A DNA stretch of 64,000 nt. Origin: Kitasatospora xanthocidica (GTDB lineage Bacteria; Actinomycetota; Actinomycetes; Streptomycetales; Streptomycetaceae). The first letter of the stretch is position 1, and every line of letters begins with the position of its first letter. Positions 27,780-35,418 of the stretch are shown here, in pieces. The notes beneath the pieces were generated by a model. That model saw only the letters and a list, made by a program, of their open reading frames with translations, was not told where the DNA came from and made no database searches. The translations under genes and the position numbers were made by a program. Where the stretch lies: assembly GCF_014656195.1 (NCBI RefSeq), contig NZ_BNBY01000005.1:266971-330970 (forward strand). The letters are read 5' to 3'.

Positions 27780-27820
27780 TCCACGTCGGTTCCACGTCGG
27801 GTCCATTTCGGTTCCACGCC
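27777..27820. repeat. Four 11-bp tandem repeats
   Basis: The units are GGGTCCACGTC, GGTTCCACGTC, GGGTCCATTTC and GGTTCCACGCC, end to end, between the convergent FAH and TetR genes. Confidence 0.85.
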
Positions 27821-27825
27821 CTGTC

Positions 27826-28611
27826 CTAGTGAGGCTCCAGGACCTCCCGCAGCCGCGCGGCCCGCGGCGCCCCCGGGCCCTCCAGCGCGAGCACTCCCGC
27901 CAGCACCTGCGCCGTCTGCGGGTCGTGCAGTGCCGTCGCCGCCGCCATCGCGGTGAACTGGTCCACCAGCCAGTCGCGCAGCTCGGCCACCGGCAGCGCG
28001 CGCCCCTCGTCCAGCCAGCTCAGCGACGCCCCCTCGACCACCGCGATCCAGGAGCGCACCAGCAGCGTCAGGCGCGGCCCGGCCTCCCGCACGCCCAGGT
28101 GGCGCAGCGTGCGCCGGAGCGCGGCCCGGCGGACGTCGTCCACGATCGCCGAGGTACGGGCCGTCTCCACCACCGAACCGCCGCGCAGCAGCGCCGAGTA
28201 GCCGGCGTCGTGCTCGGCCACGAAGGCGAAGTAGGCGTCCAGCACGGCGGACAGCTGCTCGGACGGTGTCCCGGCCGGCGGGACGGCGAAGCGGCCGGTC
28301 AGCTCGTCGGCCGCGGTGCGCAGCGCGGCCTCGTACAACTGCTGCTTGCCGCCCGCGAAGTAACGGTAGACCAGCGGGCGGGAGGCCCCGGCGGCCTCGG
28401 CGACGTCGTCCAGGCTCACCTCCTCGGGCGGCCGGGAGGCGAACAGCTCCAGGGCGACCGCGATCAGCTGCTCGCGCCGCTGCTGGACCGGCAGCCGCCG
28501 GTAGCCGGTGCGGCGCGGGCGCGGCCCGGGCAGGGCCGGGGCGGGCGGGGCCGTGGCGGCCGGGGCCGGGGCGGGCACCTGGTCGGATGCCGGTGTGGGG
28601 CGGGCTTCCAT
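27826..28611 (-). CDS. TetR family transcriptional regulator
   Basis: The 261-residue protein has a proline/alanine-rich N-terminal arm of about 45 residues. The TetR helix-turn-helix follows ([38 protein letters not shown]) and then an all-helical ligand domain. The ATG at 28611 is the best start, although its ribosome site is weak; the frame opens further upstream. It diverges from the DUF885 peptidase gene, which is a likely but unproved target. No clear palindrome is visible in the 140 bases between them. Confidence 0.87.
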   Translation of the reverse strand: MEARPTPASDQVPAPAPAATAPPAPALPGPRPRRTGYRRLPVQQRREQLIAVALELFASRPPEEVSLDDVAEAAGASRPLVYRYFAGGKQQLYEAALRTAADELTGRFAVPPAGTPSEQLSAVLDAYFAFVAEHDAGYSALLRGGSVVETARTSAIVDDVRRAALRRTLRHLGVREAGPRLTLLVRSWIAVVEGASLSWLDEGRALPVAELRDWLVDQFTAMAAATALHDPQTAQVLAGVLALEGPGAPRAARLREVLEPH

Positions 28612-28751
28612 GGCCGTCAGCGTAATGGGCGCCGGACCGATCGGATCCTGTCGCGGCCGAACGGATTTTCCCGCTCCGGCCTCCCGTACGCGCCGGTGGA
28701 TGCCGGTGGCAAAGGGGTTGCAAACGGGCCGCGCCACGAAATGATGTCCGG

Positions 28752-30458
28752 ATGGTTGAAGAACTGATCACCGCGGACGGCGGCACCCCGCGCCGCATCG
28801 CGGACGACTACGTCCGCGCCCTGGCCGAGCTCGACCCGCTGACCGCGGTCTACCTCGGCCTCAACCCGGAGGACGACCGGCTGCCCGACCTCTCCCCGGC
28901 CGGTCGCGCCGCGATCGCCGACCTCGGCCGCCGCACCCTGGCGCGGCTCGACGAGGCCGAGCGCGCCGGTCTCGCCGAGGACGAGTCCGAGCGCCGCTGC
29001 GCCCGGCTGCTGCGCGAGCGGCTGACCGCCGAACTGGCCGTCCACGACGCGGGGGAGGACTTCCGCGCGGTCCGCAACCTGGCCTCCCCGGTGCACGACC
29101 TGCGGGAGTCCTTCACCCTGATGGCCACCGGCACCGAGGCCGAGTGGGAGGTGGTCGGCCGCCGGCTGGCGAAGGTCCCGGTCGCGCTGGAGCAGTACCG
29201 GCAGACCCTGGCCGAGGGCATCGAGCGCGGCCTGCTGTCCGGCCCGCGCCAGGTGACCACGGTGGTCGGGCAGATCGCCGAGTGGCTGGAGGGTGAGGTG
29301 ACGGGCGGATGGTTCGGCCAGTTCGTCCAGGACGCCCCGGAGTCCCTGCGCGCCGAGCTGTCCGGGCACGCGGTGGCCGCCTCCGAGGGGCTGGCCGCGC
29401 TGCGCGACTGGCTGCGCGACGTGTACGGCCCGGCCGCCGCCGGCACCCCGGACGCGGTGGGCCGCGAGCGCTACCGCCGGTGGGTCCGCTACTGGGCCGG
29501 CGCCGACCTGGACCTGGACGAGGCCTACGCCTGGGCCTGGACGGAGTTCCACGACCTGCTCGCCCAGATGCGCGTCGAGGCCGAGAAGGTCCTCCCGGGC
29601 GCCGACCCGATGGCGGCGATGGCCTGGCTGGGCACCGAGGGCCCGGCCGTCGAGGGCGCCGAGGGCATCCGGGAGCACCTGCAGGGCCTGATGGACCAGG
29701 CGGTCCGGGACCTCCAGGGCGTCCACTTCGACCTGGCCGAGCCGATCACCCGGGTCGAGTCGAAGATCGCCCCGGCCGGCAGCGCCGCCGCGCCGTACTA
29801 CACCCCGCCGTCGCTGGACTTCACCCGCCCCGGGCGGACCTGGCTGCCGCTGCTGGGCCGGGAGCGCTTCCCGCTCTGGGACCTGGTGTCGATCTGGTAC
29901 CACGAGGGCGTGCCGGGCCACCACCTGCAGCTCGCGCAGTGGAACCACGTCGCGGACCGGCTCTCCACCTACCAGGTGAGCCTCGGCGGGGTCAGCGCCA
30001 ACCTGGAGGGCTGGGCGCTGTACGCCGAGCGCCTGATGGACGAGCTCGGCTACCTCACCGACCCGGGCCACCGCCTCGGTTACCTCAACGCGCAGATGAT
30101 GCGGGCGCTGCGGGTCATCGTCGACATCGGTATGCACGCGGGCCTGGACTTCCCGGCGGACTCCCCGTACGAGCCGGGCGCGCCGGTCAGCCCGGAGCAC
30201 GCCCGCGAGTTCTTCGGCCGCTACTGCGGCCTGACCGACGACTTCCTGGACAGCGAGCTGGTCCGCTACCTGGGCATGCCCGGCCAGGCGATCGGCTACA
30301 AGCTCGGCGAGCGCGCCTGGCTGCGCGGCCGGGCGGCGGCGAAGGCGGCGCACGAGGCGCGCGGCGAGGAGTTCGACCTCAAGGCCTGGCACATGGCGGC
30401 GCTCTCGCAGGGCTCGCTGGGGCTGGACGACCTGGTCGAGGAGCTCTCGGCGCTGTAG
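28752..30458 (+). CDS. DUF885 metallopeptidase-like protein
   Basis: The 568-residue protein is a full-length DUF885 member. This family resembles gluzincin peptidases and carries the zinc-site pattern HEGVPGHH (His384, Glu385, His390, His391). It has no signal peptide, so it is probably cytoplasmic. A distal Glu in NLEGWALYAERLMDELG would be the third zinc ligand by family analogy. The ATG at 28752 is the first in frame. It diverges from a TetR gene and ends at a strong terminator. The peptide substrate is unknown. Confidence 0.87.
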   Translation: MVEELITADGGTPRRIADDYVRALAELDPLTAVYLGLNPEDDRLPDLSPAGRAAIADLGRRTLARLDEAERAGLAEDESERRCARLLRERLTAELAVHDAGEDFRAVRNLASPVHDLRESFTLMATGTEAEWEVVGRRLAKVPVALEQYRQTLAEGIERGLLSGPRQVTTVVGQIAEWLEGEVTGGWFGQFVQDAPESLRAELSGHAVAASEGLAALRDWLRDVYGPAAAGTPDAVGRERYRRWVRYWAGADLDLDEAYAWAWTEFHDLLAQMRVEAEKVLPGADPMAAMAWLGTEGPAVEGAEGIREHLQGLMDQAVRDLQGVHFDLAEPITRVESKIAPAGSAAAPYYTPPSLDFTRPGRTWLPLLGRERFPLWDLVSIWYHEGVPGHHLQLAQWNHVADRLSTYQVSLGGVSANLEGWALYAERLMDELGYLTDPGHRLGYLNAQMMRALRVIVDIGMHAGLDFPADSPYEPGAPVSPEHAREFFGRYCGLTDDFLDSELVRYLGMPGQAIGYKLGERAWLRGRAAAKAAHEARGEEFDLKAWHMAALSQGSLGLDDLVEELSAL

Positions 30459-30482
30459 GAGGCACGGAGGACCGGGCGCGGA

Positions 30483-30532
30483 GAACCAGGTCCCGGGGGC
30501 TCGTCCCGGAGTCCCAGGGGCCTGGTTCTTTT
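30483..30532 (+). terminator. Terminator with T tract after the DUF885 gene
   Basis: GAACCAGG (30483-30490) pairs with CCTGGTTC (30521-30528) and the stem continues inward with wobble pairs. TTTT follows. This is one of the few hairpins here with a classical T tract. Confidence 0.8.
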
Positions 30533-30549
30533 GTCCCAAAAGTCCGATT

Positions 30550-30570
30550 TGGCAATATTTTTCCTTGCCA
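30550..30570. promoter_or_regulatory. AT-rich inverted repeat before the second MFS gene
   Basis: TGGCAA (30550-30555) and TTGCCA (30565-30570) flank TATTTTTCC. The site lies about 75 bases upstream of the start codon, where an operator or promoter is expected. Confidence 0.45.
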
Positions 30571-30642
30571 TCGCGTCGGGCCCGGGTATTGGCTGGAAGG
30601 CGACTGCGTGACCTCTCCGCCACACTCCGGAAGGTTCGATCA

Positions 30643-32301
30643 GTGACTGCCCAAGCTGCCACCGGTCATGAGGGCACGGACAGCCGACGCTGGTGGGCGT
30701 TGGCCGTCATCGCCGTCGCCCAACTCATGATCGTCCTCGACATCACCATCGTGAACATCGCGCTGCCGTCGGCCCAGAAGGACCTGGGGATCTCCGACGC
30801 CGACCGGCAGTGGATGATCACCGCCTACACGCTCGCCTTCGGTGGCCTGCTCCTGCTCGGCGGCCGACTGGGCGACCTCTTCGGACGCAAACGCGTCTTC
30901 ACCGTCGGCCTGCTGGGCTTCGCCCTCGCCTCGGCCATCGGCGGTGCGGCCGTCACCCCGGCCATGCTGTTCGGCGCCCGGGCCCTGCAGGGCGCGTTCG
31001 GCGCGCTGCTCGCCCCCTCCGCGCTGGGGCTGCTCTCGACGACCTTCTCCGACCCCAGGGAGCGCAGTACGGCCTTCGGCATCTTCGGCGCGATCGCCGG
31101 CAGCGGCGCCGCGATCGGTTTCATCACCGGCGGCGTGCTGACCGAGTACCTGGACTGGCGCTGGTGCCTGTTCGTCAACACCCCGATCGCGATCGCCACC
31201 GCCTTCGCCGCCCGCTGGGTGCTCGCCCGCGACCACGTCGCCAAGGGGCGGCGGATCAAGCTGGACCTGCCGGGGGCGCTGCTCGGGTGCACCGGCCTGC
31301 TCGCCATCGTGTTCGGCACCTCCGAGGCCGTGACCCGGGGCTGGGTCGACTGGCTGGTGCTGGGCGCACTGGGGCTCGGCGTCGTGCTGCTCGCGGCCTT
31401 CGTCCTGGTCGAGAAGCGCACCGACCACGCGCTGCTGCCGCTGCACATCGTCGGTGAACGCAACCGCGGCGGCGCCGCGCTCTCGGTCGGCCTGGCCATG
31501 GTCGGCATGTTCGGCCTGTTCCTGTTCCTGACCTACTACCTCCAGGTGATCAAGCACTTCTCGCCGGTGATGTCCGGGGTCTCGTTCCTGCCGATGACCG
31601 CCGCGATCATCATCAGTTCGACGGGCTTCGCGGCCCGGCTGATGACCAGGGTGCCGTCCCGGAACCTGATCGCCCCCGGTCTGCTGCTCGCCGCGGGCGG
31701 CATGGCCTGGCTGACCCAGATGAAGGTGGACAGCCCGTGGGCCGCCATGGTGCTGCCGGCCCAGCTGTTGCTCGGCTTCGGCATGGGCCTGGTGTTCATG
31801 CCGTCGATGAGCCTGGCCACCCTGGGGGTCGCCCCGAACGAGGCGGGCGCCGCGTCGGCCACCATCAACTCGGCCCAGCAGGTGGGCGGTTCCTTCGGTA
31901 CGGCGCTGCTGAACACCATCGCGGCCAGTGCCACCGCGACCTATCTGTCCAGCCGGATCGCCTCCGATCCGGCGGTGCAGGCCCACGGCGCGGTGCACGG
32001 CTACGCGGTCGCCACCTGGGTGGCGATGGGGGTGCTGATCCTCGCCGCGCTGGTCGCGTTCCTGATGATCAACCACCGTCCGGCGCCCGGTGAGGCGACC
32101 GGCGTCCAGGGCGGCGCGGAACTTGTCACGGAACCCGTCGCGCAACCGGTCGCGGAAACCGCCGGGGGAGCCACCGCCGTACGGGCCGTGGACGGGCGGC
32201 CGAGCCCGCGCGAGGCCGCCATGGCCGACGTCAAGGCCAACGTCCGGGCCGGCGGCGAGGTGCGGACGGAGGCGGGGGCGGAGCGGCCACCGACCGATTG
32301 A
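30643..32301 (+). CDS. MFS multidrug exporter, DHA2 (EmrB/QacA) type
   Basis: The 552-residue protein is a 14-helix DHA2 exporter. The first helix reads MIVLDITIVNIALPSAQKDL, motif A is GGRLGDLFGRKR, and motif C lies around GAIAGSGAAIGFITGG. A hydrophilic C-terminal tail of about 60 residues is unusual for the family. The frame is open from 30565, but the GTG at 30643 has GGAAGG 8 bases upstream and begins a normal cytoplasmic N-terminus. No regulator gene is adjacent. It is only distantly like the exporter at 6712. Confidence 0.9.
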   Translation: MTAQAATGHEGTDSRRWWALAVIAVAQLMIVLDITIVNIALPSAQKDLGISDADRQWMITAYTLAFGGLLLLGGRLGDLFGRKRVFTVGLLGFALASAIGGAAVTPAMLFGARALQGAFGALLAPSALGLLSTTFSDPRERSTAFGIFGAIAGSGAAIGFITGGVLTEYLDWRWCLFVNTPIAIATAFAARWVLARDHVAKGRRIKLDLPGALLGCTGLLAIVFGTSEAVTRGWVDWLVLGALGLGVVLLAAFVLVEKRTDHALLPLHIVGERNRGGAALSVGLAMVGMFGLFLFLTYYLQVIKHFSPVMSGVSFLPMTAAIIISSTGFAARLMTRVPSRNLIAPGLLLAAGGMAWLTQMKVDSPWAAMVLPAQLLLGFGMGLVFMPSMSLATLGVAPNEAGAASATINSAQQVGGSFGTALLNTIAASATATYLSSRIASDPAVQAHGAVHGYAVATWVAMGVLILAALVAFLMINHRPAPGEATGVQGGAELVTEPVAQPVAETAGGATAVRAVDGRPSPREAAMADVKANVRAGGEVRTEAGAERPPTD

Positions 32302-32305
32302 AAAG

Positions 32306-32324
32306 TTGCAGCAAGGTCTTGCAG
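32306..32324. promoter_or_regulatory. Operator-like repeat upstream of the PfkB gene
   Basis: TTGCAG occurs twice (32306-32311 and 32319-32324). Between them GCAAG-GT-CTTGC (32311-32322) is an inverted repeat. CTTGCAG/GCAAG motifs are known from maltose- and amylase-type LacI-family operators of streptomycetes, so a LacI-family site is plausible. Confidence 0.45.
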
Positions 32325-32383
32325 TCAACCTCCGGCGCCTGCTTGACTCCTGGCCACCGTCCAGGGATCAAGGAGGCGCCGCC

Positions 32384-33343
32384 GTGCTGCCCGAGACCAC
32401 GCCGTCCACGGCCACGCCGCCCGGGTCCGCCGCGCCCGAGTTCGACCTGCTGGTCGTCGGCGGCGCCGGGGTGGACAGCATCGTCCGGGTCGAGCGGCTG
32501 GAGATCCCGCCCGGCGACTCGCGGTCCGTCGGCCCGGTGCGCGACTACGTCGGCCACACCGGCAACGGCGTCGCCCTCGGCGCCCACCACCTCGGCCTGC
32601 GCACCGCCTTCCTCGACTTCCTCGGCGAGGACCCGCAGGGCGACCTGGTCCGCGCCGCCTACCGGCGCCACGGCCTGCACTTCGCCCACCTGGTGAGCCC
32701 GCACGGCACCCCGCGCGGGATCAACCTGGTGGACGCGGCCGGCCGCCGGTTCTCCTTCTACGACGGCCGCCACCCCGCCGACCTGCGGCTGCCGCGCGAC
32801 TTCTACCTGCCGTACGCCGAGCGCAGCCGGCACGTCCACCTGTCCATCACCGGCGTCAACCGGGACATGTACGCGGACCTGCACCGGCTCGGCCGCACCA
32901 CCTCCACCGACCTGCACGACTGGGACGGCGCCGACCCGCACCACCGCGACTACGCGCTCGGCTCCGACCTGGTCTTCCTCTCGGTGGCCGGCTGCCGCGG
33001 CCGGCACGAGGAGGTGATGCGCGCGATCCTCGCCGAGGGCCGGGCGCGGCTGGTCGTCGCCACCGCGGGCGCCGAGGGCTGCCACCTGCTCACCCGGGAC
33101 GACCGGACGCCGCACCACCTGCCCGCCGTCGACCCGGGCCGCCCGGTGGTGGACACCAACGGCGCCGGGGACGCCTTCGTCTCCGGCTTCCTGCACGCCT
33201 GGTTCCGCGGCCGCCCGCCGCTGGACTGCGCCCGGGCCGGCTCGGTGGCCGGAGCCTTCGCCTGCACCGCCGCCGGGACGCACACGGCCTTCCTCGGGGC
33301 GGCGGAACTGGAGGCCGCGCTCGCGCGGTTCCGGCCGGAGTGA
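32384..33343 (+). CDS. PfkB family carbohydrate kinase
   Basis: The 319-residue protein is a ribokinase-like sugar or nucleoside kinase. It has the N-terminal VVGGAGVDSIVRVERL strand, a GHTGNGVALGAHHLG substrate region and the C-terminal catalytic motif DTNGAGDAF with the general-base Asp. The GTG at 32384 has AAGGAGG 7 bases upstream; the frame is open further upstream but overlaps the MFS gene. A GCAAG/CTTGC inverted repeat lies before it. The sugar substrate is unknown, and no transporter is adjacent. Confidence 0.87.
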   Translation: MLPETTPSTATPPGSAAPEFDLLVVGGAGVDSIVRVERLEIPPGDSRSVGPVRDYVGHTGNGVALGAHHLGLRTAFLDFLGEDPQGDLVRAAYRRHGLHFAHLVSPHGTPRGINLVDAAGRRFSFYDGRHPADLRLPRDFYLPYAERSRHVHLSITGVNRDMYADLHRLGRTTSTDLHDWDGADPHHRDYALGSDLVFLSVAGCRGRHEEVMRAILAEGRARLVVATAGAEGCHLLTRDDRTPHHLPAVDPGRPVVDTNGAGDAFVSGFLHAWFRGRPPLDCARAGSVAGAFACTAAGTHTAFLGAAELEAALARFRPE

Positions 33344-33450
33344 CGGATTTCTCATCGAGCTCCAAGCCGCCGGTAACGACCTTTGCAGGCAACTCCGTCA
33401 TAGTCGTTGACCGAGCACCGCCACCGACCGACGGCAGGAGTAGCAGGAAC

Positions 33451-34434
33451 ATGGGTCAGCACCGCCGTCCGAAGCCGAGCCGTCGTCGACTTCTGGCCCC
33501 GACCCTGTTCACCGGGCTCTCGGCCGTGGTGGTGGCCGCGGTGGTCGCCGGGACGCACGGGCTGGACCTGTCCGACGCGACGGCCGCCGGGAAGGCCGCC
33601 GGGAAGGCCGCCCGCTCCACCCGGGCCGCCGTCGCGCCCGCGCCGGTCCCCACCACGGCGGCCGCCCCGGTCGCCGCCCCCACGCCGACCGACGGCCCGA
33701 CCCCGGCGCCGAGCCCGACCGACCTGCCCGCGCCCACCGACACCCCGGCGGCCGCCACCCCGACGGCCGGTGCGACCACCGCCCCCGGCACCACCGCGCC
33801 CGCCCCCGCCGACGCGCGCGAAACCGCCACCGTCGGCGCCCTGTTCGGCGGTTCGGTGGCGGCCGGCAACCACTTCTGCACCGCCAGCGTGCTGCACAGC
33901 GCCACCGGCAACCTGCTGCTGACCGCCGCGCACTGCCTCAGCAGCACCGACGGCGTCACCTTCGCCCCGGGCTACCGCGACGGCTCCGCCCCGTACGGCA
34001 CCTGGCAGGTGACCGCGATCCACACCACGAGCAACTGGGCCCAGAAGGGCGACGTGGACGAGGACTTCGCGATCCTGGAGACCGCCCCCAGCAACGGCCG
34101 CAAGGTCGAGGACGTGGTCGGCGGCAACCACCTGGGCACCGACGAGCCGTTCGACGCCACCGTCCGCCTCTACGGCTACCCCGCCGACGCCGAGGAGCCG
34201 AACCTCTGCACCAACACCACCGCCCGGCAGAGCGCCTACCAGCGGGCCGTCCAGTGCCCGTCCTACCCGGCCGGCACCAGCGGCGGCCCCTGGATCAGCG
34301 CGGCCACCGGCGACGTGATCGGCGCCATCGGCGGCTACCAGCAGGGCGGCGACACCGACGACGTGTCCTACAGCGCCTACTTCGACCACACCATCGCGGC
34401 CCTCTACACCCAGGCCGAGACCGCCGCGTCCTGA
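33451..34434 (+). CDS. Secreted trypsin-like serine protease
   Basis: The 327-residue protein has a basic N-terminus and a signal or anchor helix (about 15-38). A linker of about 80 residues rich in Ala, Pro and Thr follows, then a chymotrypsin-fold domain (about 125-320). The triad is His in LLTAAHCLS, Asp in DEDFAIL and Ser in GTSGGPW. Cys pairs near the His and Ser motifs fit disulfides of an extracellular enzyme. The ATG at 33451 follows AGGAG and AGGA; the frame opens at 33340. The stop region is partly copied 17 bases downstream. Confidence 0.9.
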   Translation: MGQHRRPKPSRRRLLAPTLFTGLSAVVVAAVVAGTHGLDLSDATAAGKAAGKAARSTRAAVAPAPVPTTAAAPVAAPTPTDGPTPAPSPTDLPAPTDTPAAATPTAGATTAPGTTAPAPADARETATVGALFGGSVAAGNHFCTASVLHSATGNLLLTAAHCLSSTDGVTFAPGYRDGSAPYGTWQVTAIHTTSNWAQKGDVDEDFAILETAPSNGRKVEDVVGGNHLGTDEPFDATVRLYGYPADAEEPNLCTNTTARQSAYQRAVQCPSYPAGTSGGPWISAATGDVIGAIGGYQQGGDTDDVSYSAYFDHTIAALYTQAETAAS

Positions 34435-34459
34435 CCCCGGGGGCGTCCTGCCCGGGGGT
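34426..34459 (+). repeat. 17-bp tandem duplication over the protease stop codon
   Basis: GCGTCCTGACCCCGGGG (34426-34442, including the stop) is followed by GCGTCCTG-CCCGGGGG, the same unit with one base missing. Confidence 0.7.
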
Positions 34460-34488
34460 GCGGGCGAGCCGCCTCCGGACATGACGAA

Positions 34489-34525
34489 GGCCCAGATCCG
34501 TGGATCAACTCCACTGATCTGGGCC
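34489..34525. terminator. Bidirectional terminator of the protease and tRNA-Arg genes
   Basis: GGCCCAGATC (34489-34498) pairs with GATCTGGGCC (34516-34525). An inner 5-bp stem GTGGA/TCCAC extends it. It is 3' to both converging transcripts. Confidence 0.8.
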
Positions 34526-34546
34526 CTGATTGCACTTGCTGCGAAG

Positions 34547-34618
34547 TGCCCCCGGTAGGATTCGAACCTACGCACCCGCCTCCGGAGGGCGGTGCTCTAT
34601 CCCCTGAGCTACGGGGGC
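34547..34618 (-). tRNA. tRNA-Arg(CCG)
   Basis: The minus strand folds as a 72-base tRNA. It has acceptor GCCCCCG/CGGGGGC with discriminator A, D stem GCTC/GAGC, and anticodon stem CCGCC/GGCGG with loop CTCCGGA, giving anticodon CCG. The T arm is GTAGG-TTCGAAT-CCTAC. CCA is not encoded. It reads CGG, a common Arg codon in this high-GC DNA. No integrase or att duplication is visible beside it. Confidence 0.96.
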
Positions 34619-34823
34619 CTGTCGGCCTGTCGGTGGCTCGCGCTTCCGACGTGGAGAACACTACCAGGCCCGGGCCGTGGTCCGCGCACAGGTTTCCGGG
34701 AAGATCGTCGGGGCCCGGAAGATCGTTGGGGTGGAAGGCCGTCGGGGCGGCGGCGGGCCCGCGGCGGAGCGGAAGTGTCCAAAGGCCGGACGGGGCGGTG
34801 GGGCCGCGGATAACCTCGGTGAG

Positions 34824-35324
34824 GTGTCGGGAGTGTCCGGGCGGGTCCTCGTGGTGGACGACAACGAGGTGATCCGCCAGCTGATCAGGGTCAACCTGGA
34901 GCTCGAGGGCTTCGAGGTGGTGACCGCCGCCGACGGCGCCGAGTGCCTGGAGGTCATCCGCCGGGTGAAGCCCGACGTGGTGACGCTGGACGTGATGATG
35001 CCGCGGCTGGACGGCCTGCGGACGGCGGCCCGGCTGCGGGCGACGCCGGACACCCGCCGGCTGCCGATCGCGATCGTGAGCGCCTGCACCCCGGCGGACC
35101 TGGACCTGGGGGAGACCGTTGGGGTGGACGGCTACCTCGGCAAGCCCTTCGACCCGGCCGACCTGGTGGCCCTGGTCCGCCGCCTGATGCGGCTCGGCGG
35201 CGAACTGGCCGGGGAGGTCGGCGGTGAACGCGACGGCGGGTTCGGCGGCGGGGCCGGCGGGCAGCGCGGCGGGCGCCCCGGGGGGTTTCGCCCTGAGCGA
35301 ACAGAGCGGACGGATCGCGGCTGA
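34824..35324 (+). CDS. Single-domain response regulator
   Basis: The 166-residue protein is one receiver domain (about 7-125): acidic pair Asp12-Asp13, phosphoacceptor Asp56 in TLDVMMPRLDG, and Lys107 in GKPF. A glycine/arginine-rich tail follows and there is no output domain. The frame is open from 34677. I prefer the GTG at 34824 because TAACCT (34811-34816) fits a -10 element just before it, giving a near-leaderless mRNA; a GTG at 34833 is also possible. No histidine kinase is adjacent. It lies before argS, but its stop is 94 bases from the argS start. Confidence 0.83.
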   Translation: MSGVSGRVLVVDDNEVIRQLIRVNLELEGFEVVTAADGAECLEVIRRVKPDVVTLDVMMPRLDGLRTAARLRATPDTRRLPIAIVSACTPADLDLGETVGVDGYLGKPFDPADLVALVRRLMRLGGELAGEVGGERDGGFGGGAGGQRGGRPGGFRPERTERTDRG

Positions 35325-35418
35325 GACCCCGGGCCGGACGGCGCGTCGGCGCCCCCGGGCGTCTCAACCGGTAAACCGAGTGGCGGGCGGGCACCCCGTC
35401 TCGCCTACGCTTGGCGTC

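Noticed and set aside
34489..34660. tRNA-Arg as an integration site of a mobile element
   Set aside because: No integrase, excisionase or duplicated tRNA 3' end is visible; both sides are normal chromosomal genes.
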